Counted from the first letter of the stretch, positions 23,563 through 35,025 are shown. The stretch: DNA of 64,000 bases from Lepus europaeus (GCF_033115175.1 NC_084827.1:56977201-57041200); one strand, 5' to 3'. Notes: generated from the sequence alone by a model not told the origin. Translations and numbers: made by a program.

Positions 23563-24761
23563 GGTAAATAAACTAAAATATGGCTTACCATGCACTTGTT
23601 ATTGAACAAACATTGCTTCTAGGCTGTTCCAGGTGACAGAATAAAAATGCAGATGTGTGTATCCTCATCTGAGTAGATACACATATCTATAAATATTTTT
23701 ACATATAATCATCTTTATATTGTGGGGAATGTGTTCATACTAATGTTTCCAACACTAACCCATTTCCATATACACAGTTCTAGCTTCCTCCTCTTGCTTA
23801 TCTGAAACCTGCCACTCCAACAGCGAGAAACTTGGCTCCCTCTGTGCAACATCCACTTCACTAAAATTAACTGCAGTATACATATATATGATATCAGAAG
23901 ACTTTACTCATACCTTCATGGTAAATGGTTTTATTGCCTAGGTTATGCACCTTTTTTTTTATCTTTAGGCTTAATACTCCCTCATGTCCAAAGTTACATA
24001 ACTCAGTACCTTTTCCTCCCACCCCTTCAGTGTAATTGTTCTACATATTTGTAATGCCACAAGATTATTTTACCACATTCTGCATTCCATACTGGAATCC
24101 CTACCTATTCACTTTTTATTTTCATTTGGCTCATACAGGGAAATGCTCTCTGTGCTCTGAGTCTCTGCAGAGTTTGAAAAATTCAAGTTTCATGAATGCA
24201 CCATTACAAGATTATGAAAAATAGTTTCACAATCCTACATAACCCTCTGTGCTTCATTCATTCAACCCTCCTCTACTCTACCCAAAGACCTGGAAAACAT
24301 GGATCTTTTTACCACCCCTACAATTTTACCTTTTCCAGAATGTCATCACTTTGTGCAACTTCTGGAAGTAAAGCTGATGAAAACGTGGGTGCTGACCAAG
24401 ACTGCCAATCCTAGGAGCTTCTCCCAGGCTACTCCAAGAGACACTTCCAACAACTCGGCCATTGTCATTGATCTGTTCCTATTGGCATGTGGCTACACAG
24501 ACCTTTACTGTGGCCTTCTGGATTTTCCTGTCTAGATTTTAGGGTAGTGGTTTACACTGATTCTTCAGTTTTCTCATGAAAAACAAAAACAACAACAACA
24601 ACAACAACAAAAAAAACACTATAAGGGCACTAGGGTGCTTTTCCAAAGATTTTGCTCAAAGTCCTGTATTCTCATAGTACTTTACTCATAAGCTCTGCCT
24701 GCCTACTATTTTTGCTTCTACTCCAGTTCTAGCATTGATCACTTACACAAATTGCAAGGTT
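23563..24761. other. no recognised gene; holds an (AAC)n microsatellite
   Basis: An (AAC)n tract ending in A8 lies at about 24583-24618. The remainder is mixed composition with small open frames on the plus strand at 24036-24535 that overlap each other and look random. Confidence 0.5.
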
Positions 24762-25090
24762 CTATGGCTGGCACTGTGATTTAGTAGGCTAAGGCTTTGC
24801 CTGCAGCACTGGTCTCCCATATGGGTGCTGATTCCTGACCTGGCTGTTCCTCTTCCAATCAAGCTCACTGCTTATGGACTGAGAAAGCAGTCGGAGATGA
24901 CCCAAGTGCTTGGGCCCCTGCACTCATATGGGAGACCCGGAAGAGGGTCCTGGTTCCTGGCTTTGGATTGGCCTAGCTTCGGTTGTTGTGGCCATTTGAG
25001 GAGTGAACCAGCAGATTGAAAACCTTTCTCTTCGTCTCTCCTTCTTTCTGTCTATAACTCTGCCTCTCAAATAAATAAATAAAAAATGCT
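24762..25090 (+). mobile_element. CSINE
   Basis: Head GGCTGGCACTGTGATTTAG, CCCATATGGGTGCTGATTCC, GGTTCCTGGCTTTGG, CT-rich block and AAATAAATAAATAAAAA tail. Confidence 0.9.
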
Positions 25091-25221
25091 CCCATTAAAA
25101 AAAGAAGAAGAAGATACAGTTTCCAGGTAATGAGATGAGCTTTTCCATTTACCAAGAGGAAAGAAGCATGAAAAAATACATTTTGGTCATATAGGATGCT
25201 TTTAGTAAACATTTCTTAGCT

Positions 25222-25544
25222 GTTTATTTTATTTATTTGAAAGATAGAGTGGCAGAGCCAGGGAAAGAGAGAGAGAGAGAACAGAAAACCTTTTATTCAT
25301 TGGTGCACTTCTCAAATGCCTGCAATCCCAGGCCAAAGCCTTGAGTTCATAATTTCATCCAGGTCTCCCACATGGGCAGCAGGGACTCAAGCACCTGAGC
25401 TATCATGTACTGTCTTCCCAAAGTGTGCCTTAGCAGGAAGCTGGATTGAAAGCAGAGGAAACAGAACTCAAACCAAGGAACTCAAATATGGGCTATGGAC
25501 ACACCAAGACACAAATGAACTACTGTGCCAAACACTCATCCCTT
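25222..25544 (-). mobile_element. CSINE, antisense, diverged
   Basis: TTTATTTGAAAGATAGAG tail side, then a CATCCAGGTCTCCCACATGG block and a poorly preserved head ending in TACTGTGCCAAACACTC. Confidence 0.78.
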
Positions 25545-25589
25545 ATTTTTGAAGTTATATATGCCTATAAGTTGCACATTGTTTCTACT

Positions 25590-25900
25590 TTTTGGTTACA
25601 GATCAAATATCCTTAATCAGAAAATCCAAAATTCAACATCTGAAACTTTTTGAGCACCTTCATTACACTGCAAGTGGAAAATTCCAAACCAGGAAACTTT
25701 GTTTTATGAACAAGTGTTTAAAAATACTGTCTAAAATTACTTTTAGGTTATGTGTATATAGTGAATATAAAACATAATTGGATTTTGTGCTTCAACTTTA
25801 GCGTCATTCCCAAAATACCTCATTATACATATATATGTAAACATTCCAAAACTCTCCCAAAACATCCCAAATCCAAAATGTCTGATCCTAAACATATTGG
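25590..25900. mobile_element. old mammalian interspersed repeat, family unassigned
   Basis: ATCCTTAATCAGAAAATCC, TGAAACTTTTTGAGCACC, AACATTCCAAAACTC and CCCAAATCCAAAATG follow the order of an old, widely distributed mammalian repeat. I recognise the pattern but cannot assign the family by eye. Confidence 0.5.
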
Positions 25901-25989
25901 ATATCGTCTACTGAACTTGTTTTTTCCAACACACTTACATATTTGTTTCAGTTACCCTTTAATTCATGGGAAGAAGTATTAGTATTAGT

Positions 25990-26305
25990 CAGCAGCTAGT
26001 CATGTGGTAAAGTGGGTAAAACTGCTGCCTTTGACATTGGCATCCCACATGGGTGCCAATTCCTGTCCGAGCTGCTTCACTTCCAATCCAGCTCCCCACT
26101 AATGGCCTGGGAAAAGAAGCTGAAGATGGAACCCATGTGGGAGACCTAGAGAAAGCTCTTGGCTCCTGGCTTTGACCTGGCCCAGCACTGGCTGTTGCAT
26201 TAACCTGGGGAGTGAACCAGCAGATGAAAGATTTCTCTCTCTCTCTCTCTCCCTCCCTCTCTGTAACTTTAGCTTTCAAATAAATAAATAAACAGTTTTT
26301 TTAAA
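25990..26305 (+). mobile_element. CSINE
   Basis: Diverged head, CATCCCACATGGGTGCC, TTGGCTCCTGGCTTTGACC, (CT)n block and AAATAAATAAATAAAC tail. Confidence 0.88.
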
Positions 26306-26380
26306 ACATGCAGACAGTCATCAAACACAAATACCCTCCACTACCAACTAAGAAAGTGCCATATATAAAATGTTTTTACT

Positions 26381-26650
26381 ATGCGAATTAATGGTAAAAC
26401 TACTACTCAAACAGTACTCTTTACTTTGTGTGTCTGGGTGGGTGCAAACTGTTGAAATCTTTACTTAGGATAGAGTTGATCTTCTGTATATAAAGGTAAT
26501 TGAAAATGAATCTTGATGAAGAATGGGATGGGAGAGGGAGTGGGAGATGGGATGGTTGTGGGTGGGAGGAAGGTTATGGGGCGGGGGAAGCCTCTATAAT
26601 TCAAAAGTTGTACTTTGGAAATTTATATTTATTAAATAAAAGTTGAAAAA
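26381..26650 (+). mobile_element. rabbit-type L1 3' end, 5'-truncated
   Basis: TSD AAATGTTTTTACT / AAATGGTTTTACT is at 26368-26380 and 26651-26663. Contains GTTGATCTTCTGTATATAAA, the G-rich block and TTGTACTTTGGAAATTTATA, then a short A tail. Confidence 0.92.
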
Positions 26651-26663
26651 AAATGGTTTTACT

Positions 26664-28347
26664 GACAGATCTGTATGTGAATATTTGAAAAGACTGATGA
26701 TTCCATTACAATTGTTCAGACTTCTCTTTTCCAAAACAAGCTTGGAATGAGAGAGTCTTTGCATTTTGTAAAGAAATTTCCACCACAGCATTGTTTATCT
26801 CCATATCCTTTCAAGAGATTTTAACAGAAAATTGAACTCAATCCCAGGCCCTCTGTGAGTTATCACACATATTGTGATAATAGGTTACAATTGATGTCAT
26901 TTCACTATGTAATTGAAGGAGGCCTGACTCTCAGAATTCAAGTCTTGGCATTCTCATTTCAAAATACCATGTAAACTGAATGAGACTGCAGTAGGAAGCC
27001 CTAACAACTGTATTAATCAGCACCATTTTCATTTAATTCACTGTTAAATGTCTCTGTTAAATAACATTGCCTCTCTAGTGCTCATCATGATCTTGGATGA
27101 TTAAAAAGCATTTGGATAATATCTGTAATACAATTAAGCTCACTGAGCTACGGATACCACTGAGTTCTGTAGACCAAATGAGACAAAATTTCCAACTGTC
27201 AAATTAAGTAGTGTAAGTTAAAGGAAATTAAAATAGTGCCTCCCCAGAGAAGCAACAGATGCATTCTATTGTCATTTTCTTTTCCCAATTTCATCTCTGA
27301 GACAGATGCTGACAGCTGTATGGGAGCAAGCAGTGAAAGGTGTCTTTGGAGTAGAGATACAGAAAACAAATCCAAGTAAAATGTGATTCCTTTTTGTCTA
27401 ATGCATTTCATAAAGAATTAATTCACAAGCTTCCTGAACTAGAGTTGAATTAGTACTTCTGTCTGTTTTTTGTATTTTTCCTGGCCTCAATTGCAGTGAT
27501 TTTCTTTTACCACATAGGCATTCTCATGGCTGAAATCATTTAATGACTATGCTTACATGTGCTATAGTCTGTTTTTCAAAAGACTTGGCACTAAATTTGC
27601 TGGGCTCTGACCAGAAGGCAATACCCTCATTCGGCTGGAAGTTCACAAAATTCATCATCTGAAGACTATCGTTGGGCCAGACTTCAAAGTAAGTCATGTT
27701 TTCTTTACTTTTTATAGATGTTATGAAGATAGTATCTAAATTGGATAATAATAGCACAATCGGAGTAAAGAGATTTCAGAAAATTTCTCCTTGCTTTATA
27801 ATACATAACCATAGAGCCTGGAGATGAGATGAGAACAATCCTGAAGTATCACCAGGTTTAAGAGAGGATCTACTTTAGAAGCAGCCCCTTGCTTGGAACT
27901 GGATATTTTGGACTTTCTTAAGACAACTCCATTCAATGTCGCAACAGGAGCACAGATGAGTTCTGACTTTGTCTGTGTCTACTTGCGTTATATGTTAGTT
28001 AATTTTGAAGACATTAAAGTAGTATTGAAATCCCAACACTGCCACAGATTATCTTTCTACTAGTGGACAAAACGCCTAAACTCTCTGGGCTTAATTTTTT
28101 CCTCATTTATGAGAAGCAAATGGGGAAAATCATCCTTCTCCATGGAGTTATTATGAGGAACAAATAAACTAATGATCTTAACACAACTAAGATATTTCCT
28201 GAGTGGGAGCTTATCAAATATTATTTTTCTTTTCCAATTCATTTTTGTTTGTTTGTTCATTCCTTTAAAAATTTTCCAATTGTGATTCAAATGGAGATTT
28301 TTGTCCTCACAGAATGTTTGTATCAAAAACGTAAAATATTGGCTTAC
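26664..28347. other. no recognised gene or repeat
   Basis: Moderately AT-rich DNA. A 73-codon minus-strand frame at 27536-27757 is noted under findings. The rest has no recognisable family or signal. Confidence 0.45.
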
Positions 28348-28471
28348 AGGAAGGAAGGAAGGAAGGAGGAAGGAAAGGGAGGGAGGAAGGAAAGAAGGAA
28401 GAGAGGGAGGAAGGAAGGGAGGGAGGAAGGAAGGGAGGGAGGGAGGGAGGAAGGGAGGAAAGGAAGAAAGA
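28348..28471. repeat. (GGAA)n/(GGGA)n purine tract
   Basis: About 120 bases of nearly pure purine in AAGG and GGGA units. The 139-codon minus-strand and 86-codon plus-strand frames crossing it are low-complexity readings. Confidence 0.95.
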
Positions 28472-28615
28472 GTATGCATGCATGTGAGAATTTAAGAGAG
28501 AAATCTTAGATGGGAGAGGGTGACAGGGACAGGGTTAGTTTCCTGGACTGAGAACTTGGAACACAGTGGAGCTGCATCAAACAGGAGACCTCAAACATAT
28601 CAAAAACATGTTATG

Positions 28616-28927
28616 GGGCCAGCGCCGTGGCTCACTTGGTTAATCCTCTGCCTGCGGCGCCAGCATCCTATATGGGCGCCGGGTTCTAGTCCCATTTACT
28701 CCTATTCCAGTCCAGCTCTCTGCTGTGGCCCGGGAAGGCAGTAAAGGATGGCCCAGGTGCTTGGGCCCCTGCACCCATGTGGGAGACCAGAAAGAAGCAC
28801 CTGGCTCCTGGCTTGGGATCGGCGTAGCTCTGGCTGTTGCAGCCATTTGGGGGGTGAACTAAAGGAAGGAAGACCTTTCTCCCTGTCTCTCTCTCTCTCA
28901 CTGTCTATCTCTGCTTGTAAAAAAAAA
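28616..28927 (+). mobile_element. CSINE, well preserved with Pol III boxes
   Basis: Head GGGGCCAGCGCCGTGGC. A-box-like TGGCTCACTTGG is at 28628-28639 and B-box-like GGTTCTAGTCC at 28682-28692, both close to the tRNA promoter consensus. It has a CT-rich block and a short A9 tail. Possible TSD around ACATGTTAT / AAATGTTCT is weak. Confidence 0.94.
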
Positions 28928-29484
28928 TGTTCTAGGGAGTAGCTACTGGGTAGGACTTTGGTGTAAATTGAGAAATACATCCCCAGCATCTTTTTTGAAG
29001 CAGAGGGAGAGACGACCTCCACATATTGCGAGTGCTTTTGATTATTTTCTTCAGTGAAAGTAGACATGACTTTTGTTTTACCCTGACCCATATATTTGTA
29101 CACATTTTGATGAGGACAACACAGAAATCAGCTTCCTGGGCCATTCCAGGTCTGACACCTGTTTCTTCTCATGAGGCCCAGGAGAAGACATATGTGCCAT
29201 TTGTCCCAGTGGATGACTTCCTGAGCAAGAGAGGGGATAGCACCTGGGAGGGATGCTGAAGCCTGCAGTGGGTGGGGAGGAGCCTGCACACACCTTTACT
29301 CCCAGACTCCTCCCCTTCAAGGTCTGCTCAGCCACAGATGTTGGACCTGAATAGAAAGGGAGAAACTAAACTTGGCTTGGTGGTTTTCATTTGGAATTCT
29401 CTGTTTTGGAAATGGAGTGCTGAAGGGTTTCATGATCTCTCGGGAGCAACTGAGAGGGAGAAGAAAGTTCAGTTGCATTGGTGA
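28928..29484. other. no recognised feature; upstream flank of the MGAT1 copy
   Basis: Composition becomes less AT-rich from about 29130. It could include retroposed 5' UTR of the MGAT1 copy, but I cannot confirm that. Open frames on both strands overlap and have no recognised domains. Confidence 0.4.
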
Positions 29485-29705
29485 ATGACTCCAGCACAAT
29501 ATCAAGTGACCATGGAGTCCGTGGGCAACTTGGATTTGCTCCTGATATTGGTGGGGATGATTCTGTGCTTCCTGATGAGATGCATGGCTACTTTCTGATC
29601 CTGTACCGCAGAGGAAGCATCTCCAGGAGTGTGGATGAGTGAGCCAGGTAAACCAAGGACAGCCTTTAGCCCTCCCTTTGCCTACCCTCCCCTGTGGGGG
29701 CCAGG

Positions 29706-30746
29706 ATGCTATAGAAGCCATCTTCTGGGCTTGTGCTCCTCTTTGGGGCCCTGGAATGCTCTGCAGTCCCTCTTCTTCTGGAACATGCCCAGTCCAGGCA
29801 AACCGCCATCACACAATGCTCTCCACAGTGACCCCACCAGCCTCACCCACAAGGTTGCAGGCCTGGCTCAGGACACCAATGTAGAGTTGGAGTACCAGCA
29901 GTTGCGTCCAGTTGTGAGCCACATCCTGGTCATTTCCTGTGACTGTGGTACCGTCTGGTACTGTTTGGACAAGCTAATGCATTGTCTGCCTTCCCATGAG
30001 CACTTGCCCATCATTGCCAGCCAGGACTGTGGGCATGAGGGGAGAGCCCAGGCCATTGCTTCCTATGTGGGGTAGTTTAGTTACACATGTCCTGCAGCTT
30101 GGCCACCCTAAGTTCCAGGGCTACTACACGGTCTCCCAACACTACTGCGGGGCACTGGGCCAGATCTTCTAGTTTCAAGTGGCTATGGTGGTGAAAGTTG
30201 ACCTGGAGGTGGTGCCAGCCTTCTTCCTGGTCACTTACCCACTGCAGAGAGCTGACCCCTCCCTCTGCTGCATGGAATGACAATGGAAAAGAACAGGTGG
30301 CAGACCTGGTCTCTGCAGGCTATGGTTGGTCAGGCTGTGGGCTAAACTGCAGCCCAGGAGGGGTCCAAGCCCTTCTAGGATTACTGGATGTGCTGGCCTG
30401 AACAGGAACAGATTGGGCCTGTGTGAACCAGGACATCTAAAGAACAATGGCCTTTGTCTGCTACACAAGCAGGTTCTGCCTTTCACTTAGCTGGAGTGGG
30501 AAGCCTGTGCCTAGGTGTTTATGGTGCTTCTCAGTAACAGGAGGAGAAAGTGAGGATCAGTGACTGAAGGAGCTAGAAGATGTATGAGCTCAGCAGACAG
30601 GCAAGGGAAGCTTCAGTGCCTTTGCCATGTCCTGAGTGTCATGGATGACCTCAAGTCAGGTATCCCCAGGGCTGGACACCAGGGCATTGCACCTTCATGT
30701 TCCACTGGTGTCCCCTCAGAGTGGTTATGACTATGATCCTGGTTGA
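29706..30746 (+). pseudogene. MGAT1: MGAT1 pseudogene (GlcNAc-transferase I)
   Basis: The parent enzyme is a Golgi type II membrane protein that adds the first N-acetylglucosamine to the mannose core of N-glycans. The copy starts at the ATG in CCAGGATGCT and hits a TAG at codon 3. The transmembrane part is frameshifted: LFFW is readable in another frame at 29770-29781. Then follow LTHKVAGLAQD, VELE, a deletion of roughly 30-35 codons of the stem, ILVISCD, and SQDCGHEGRAQAIASY at 30019-30066, with TAG at 30073. Further on come KFQGYY-like sequence and DLEV. The acidic EDD metal-binding triplet of the family reads KVD here (30194-30202). AWNDNGKEQ is at 30270-30296, VMDDLKSG near 30638-30661, and a terminal TGA at 30744 follows GYDYDPG. 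It spans about 1,040 bp against about 1,340 bp for intact MGAT1. Since the MGAT1 coding region is a single exon, lack of introns does not prove retroposition; no clear poly(A) is seen. Confidence 0.92.
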
Positions 30747-31830
30747 ACTTAGCTGCACCTGCCTATCTGGCTCCTTCCTTATCTTTTTGTGAGCTAAGAT
30801 GGTACCATTGTCCCTGGGATATATCATTCATTCTGTACTTCCCTCTTGGATCCATCTTTTTAAATTTTCCTTTATGGTGAATGGTATTTGAAGTCACAGA
30901 TGATGAAATTAGAGTTCCTTTGTTCTCAAGGGAGGTAGATCAAGGTAACCATTTTACAGCTGTCCTTGGGTTTCAAGCAGGAAACCACTGTGTCACAGGG
31001 GGAGAATGGGACCAAAAATATCCACACTCTGAGTTTTCTAGTCAGTCATCTGCAGAGCGGCTGACAATTTTAGCCTGTTTGACCAGGCCTTTGCCCTCTG
31101 ACCAGACTTTCCAGGCAGAACGTAAGTTCTCATGCTGTTCCTCATCTTTGCTACCTTCCCTCAATAGCGGTCTGGGCTACAGGGGGAGGGGACATATTTG
31201 TGATCAGAAAGATACTAACCAAAGGGGCTTCATTATTAGGGTCTGAGAGCATTTGTTAAGTTGTCAGGGTTAACGCCACCTGCTCTTCTCTCCTTATTCC
31301 TGGCCTCCAACATCTCTTTCTTTGTAACCTAGCAACATTTTGTTGTAAGACGAAACGTGAAGGTGGGAAGCAGCACCTCTCATCAGTTCCTGCCCAGCTG
31401 TTGGAGTGGTGGACGAAAAGCCTCACTGAGCCACCTCAAGGAGACACTCTTGAGCCTTCCCTTTATAAAAATTAGAGCCTTCCCTCTTGCTTCATGAGGG
31501 TGCCGTGCTGGTCAGCTCCCTGTGATCCTTCTTGCCTGAGTTTTGTGCACAAGCTTCTCCCTGAAGGCTCTGCCCTATGGTAGTCCTCTTGTCAGGAGAC
31601 AGAGTGGCCTACACCCAGGTGCCTCTGACGCTGAGCTGTGACCTGCCCACCTTCCCTGGAACAACCCCACATCATCACAGGCTAGGATGCAAATGTTTGG
31701 AGAATGGTGTGTGTGTGTGTGCATGTGTGTCCGTGTGTGTGTCCCTGCCTGAGCTTCAATTCATGGATGAAAACTGGAAGATATAGAATTATTTTTAAAA
31801 TTAGACTGAATTGTCTGAAAAAAAATCCAA
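30747..31830 (+). other. probable MGAT1 3' UTR-like flank with (TG)n
   Basis: Sequence just after the pseudogene stop (CTTAGCTGCACCTGCC, GGCTCCTTCCTTATC) reads like a continued mRNA 3' UTR, which is inferred rather than shown. A (TG)n tract lies at 31709-31743 and an A8 run at 31819. No AATAAA followed by a long poly(A) is visible, so the right edge is open. Confidence 0.45.
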
Positions 31831-32956
31831 GATTCTATGTGATACTGCTTTAGAGTGTAATGTTCCATGTAGTAGAGAATTCTAAAGCAAAGTGATTATT
31901 AAACATTTAGAACAGGTAGAGAAAAGGTCTAAATCCACTCAAATATATTTATGGATTTGGGGCATAATTGATCATGATTCTGTGTTTGGCAAATATTTGC
32001 ATAATGCGTTTTTGTTTATCTCTACTCATTCTTCTGTCATACAAATCTACAGTCCATCTGCCATCAACTGTGGAGTTTAAAGCATTAGCTATTGAAATTA
32101 TCTATGTCCTCATTATTGCCTTCTGAAACTCTAATTGGAAGATCAATTTCATGTTGGCCTTGGTAGAATAAACATTTGCTTAGCAAGAATTGCTCAAGTA
32201 TCTTCCTCACTAGTATTTCTACATGCCAATGCTTTTATTTTTATCATTTTTAAATGTTAGTATTTCTGTAGGAAATAGAATTAAACTGAAGTATTTCTTT
32301 CTTGGCGTGCATTCAAAATAAGGAAATTCAATTGAAATATATGGTTGTCTTGGAGAAAGGAAGGGCTTAGCACAAATATTATGCACAACTAATATTTGCA
32401 TGTATAGTAGTGTACATGAGTGTGTGCATGTCTTTCTATACCTGGTCTTCAACAAGTTCATGAAAAATATGTATTAAGAAAAAAACTATTCATTCAGTTC
32501 AACTTTTTTCACCAAAGTGAATTTATCTTTTATTTCCATTTCCTTGAACTTCTTGAAGTACATTCATGTGTATGCATGTATTATACACATTTTCTGTATA
32601 CAACACACATCTTATTTGAGGTATGATATCTGTCTATGTATGTATCATCTGTCTATCTACCAATGTATAGTTACAATGACCAGAGCAGGCTACACAACAG
32701 GTGATGAGCAAACAGAGAGTAGGTTTGAGACAAATTCTATTTGGCTTTAAAAACCTGGAATATATTAAACCAGTTTTTCTTTTTAGAAAAAAAAAAACTG
32801 GTCATAGCTTTGATGCTTGATATACAAGCTTCTCTGTTCTTATAAAAGGAGGCAGGTAAAAGAATAGGCATTTATAACACCCAGGTGTGGGAATTTTCTC
32901 CTCAGTTTTAAAAGACAAGAAAGAAGAAGGCAGAAGGCCAGAGAAAGATATTAATT
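31831..32956. other. no recognised gene or repeat
   Basis: AT-rich DNA with small overlapping frames only. Confidence 0.5.
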
Positions 32957-32970
32957 CTAAATGCTCTTTT

Positions 32971-33295
32971 TTTATTTTGACAGATAGAGTTAGACAGTGA
33001 GAGAGAGAGAGAGAGACAGAGAGAAAGATCTTCCTTCCATTAGTTCACCACCCCCCCCCCAAATGGCCACTACTGCCAGAGCTACACCGATCCCAAGCAA
33101 GGATCCAGGTGTTTCTTCCTGGTCTCCCATGCAGGTGCAGGGGCCCAAGCACTTGGGCCATCCTCCACTGCACTCCCGGGCCACAGCAGAGAGCTGGACT
33201 GAAAGAGGAGCAACCAGGACTAGAACCCAGCACCCATATGGGATGCCAGTGCCACAGGCGGAGGATTAACCAAGTGAGCCACAGCACCGACCCCA
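32971..33295 (-). mobile_element. CSINE, antisense, full length
   Basis: Perfect 14-bp TSD CTAAATGCTCTTTT is at 32957-32970 and 33296-33309. A run of ten or so C at 33050-33060 replaces the usual GTTCACCC block. B-box complement GGACTAGAACCC and a good head (GAGCCACAGCACCGACC) are kept. Confidence 0.94.
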
Positions 33296-33309
33296 CTAAA
33301 TGCTCTTTT

Positions 33310-34107
33310 AATCTCACCATTCAAAAAGATTTTTGCTTTGAAAAGCTTTAGAACTGAGTGATCAGCTATCTAAAGGCCAACTAAATATTTTCATCGAATA
33401 GCTTCATGTCTGATACAGAATCAGATTTACTGTTGTTACTGATGATGGTAAATGCTTGGATCTTGATCTTGATGACAGCCACTTTGGAGGTGTCTGTCTT
33501 CTAGAATGAGAGTTCAGGAACATTAAAGTCCCCCTATTGAAAATGTAATTCACAATGGAGTCTACTGAAATTTTTCCATTATGTCTGGGACTCCACTTGG
33601 TCACTGATATAGATTGGTAAGTACTCACCAGCCTGGACCATGGGAACGAGTTCTGCTAGACCAAGTCAGATAGGCATTTAAGTCAGGTTAGGAACAACAG
33701 AGAGCAAGGACTGAAGGTAAGAGATCAAACCCACGTTAAGGAGAAAGCATGAGAACGAAGGGCATGTGATGGATGGAACATGATGACTGAATGGGAATAT
33801 CAGAGCTGGAAGTGTAATGGGTGGGTCGGGGTGAGTCAGCTCTCTCTGTGCTCTGGTTGGTGCAGACGTGAACAATGCCTCCTCATGCAGTGAGGTGAAG
33901 GTTCACATCTGGAACCTCCAGTACAATGGAAAGCTTGAATGAAGATTACTGCTTCAAATGTCCCTCATGCAGTCACTTTTGAAAGTGGATGGGGGGGGAG
34001 GGAAACCCTCTATAATTTAGATACTGTTGGAAAACCGTGTGCCTTTTCGTGCTTGCTTATATTTGCATCTCAACAACAATTACTGAAAAGCAAGTTTTAT
34101 TTTTATC
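33310..34107. other. no recognised gene or repeat
   Basis: Mixed-composition DNA. A short G-run at 33990 and small frames are present; no family recognised. Confidence 0.45.
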
Positions 34108-34111
34108 TTTT

Positions 34112-34350
34112 TAAAATATTTATTTATTTGAAAGGCAGAGGAACAGAGAGACAAGGAAAGACACAGACAATGATCTTGAATTTGCCGGTTCACACCCTAA
34201 TTGCTGCAATGACCACAGCTGGGCTAGGTGGAAGCCAGGGGCCAGGAGCTTCATCCTGGTCTCCCACATTTGTGGCAGGGGCCCAAGTACTTGGGTCATG
34301 ATCTGCCAGTTTCCTAGATGAATTAACAGGAAGTTAGATCAGAAGTAGAA
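34112..34350 (-). mobile_element. CSINE, antisense, head missing
   Basis: Tail, GCTTCATCCTGGTCTCCCAC and TTAACAGGAAGTTAGATCAG are present. The element stops near the position of the tRNA-like head, where a plus-strand CSINE begins. Confidence 0.87.
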
Positions 34351-34676
34351 GTGCCAGTTTTGTGACACAGCAGGTTAAGCCATCACCTGCAATGTTGACA
34401 TCTCATAAGGGTACCAGTTTGAGTTCTGACAGCTCAACCCCCAATCCAGCTCAATGTTAATTCACCTGAGGAAACAACGCAAAATGGCACAAATATCTGG
34501 ACTATGCCACACATATGGGAGACCCAGATGGAATTCCAGGTTTCTGGTTTTGACTTGGTCCATCCTTGGACATTGTGGGCTTCTTGGAAGTGAACCACAT
34601 AATGGAATATCTTTTTTTCTCTCTCTCTTTCTACAAATCACTCTTCAAACAAACAAATAAATCTTAAAAAATAAAT
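34351..34676 (+). mobile_element. CSINE, head-to-head with previous copy
   Basis: Head GTGCCAGTTTTGTGACAC, GAGACCCAGATGGAATTCC, CT-rich block and AAATAAATCTTAAAAAATA tail. With 34112-34350 it forms an inverted pair without spacer. Confidence 0.88.
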
Positions 34677-35025
34677 AAATCATATATTATTGCATTTTCC
34701 ACCCATTGCAAATTGAAATAAATGTATTTTATGTATTGCTTAGTTTAATTTAAACTGTGTATGTATATTCTTTAAAATATTAAGGTGAATCTTCATGGTG
34801 GATTTTAGACAATGAAACTAATTGAGTACAGAAAGTCATGTATAACATGAATAACTTTATACTCATTTTGAATCTTAATATTCAAAAATATCTATGAGGA
34901 AAAGTATCCCTATTTTACAGATGAAAAAGCAAAGGCACAGAGGAATCAGTTAGCTTAAAAGTATTATATCTAGACTTTGATAGAGCCAAGATTTTAACCT
35001 AGATTTTGGGCTCAATGGTTTTAGA
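34677..35025. other. no recognised feature
   Basis: AT-rich spacer. The segment AGATGAAAAAGCAAAGGCACAGAG (34920-34943) resembles an old mammalian repeat, but it is too short to assign. Confidence 0.4.

Noticed and set aside
28060-28509. 139-codon minus-strand ORF rich in PPS/FLP and the plus-strand RKEGR ORF
   Set aside because: Both are translations of a GGAA/CCTT tract.
28616-28700. tRNA gene
   Set aside because: The A and B boxes and tRNA-like head belong to a CSINE; no cloverleaf with acceptor stem was found.
29629-30075. 148-codon plus-strand ORF as a functional protein
   Set aside because: It is the longest open part of the broken MGAT1 copy. It starts upstream of the true ATG in another frame and lacks the catalytic half.
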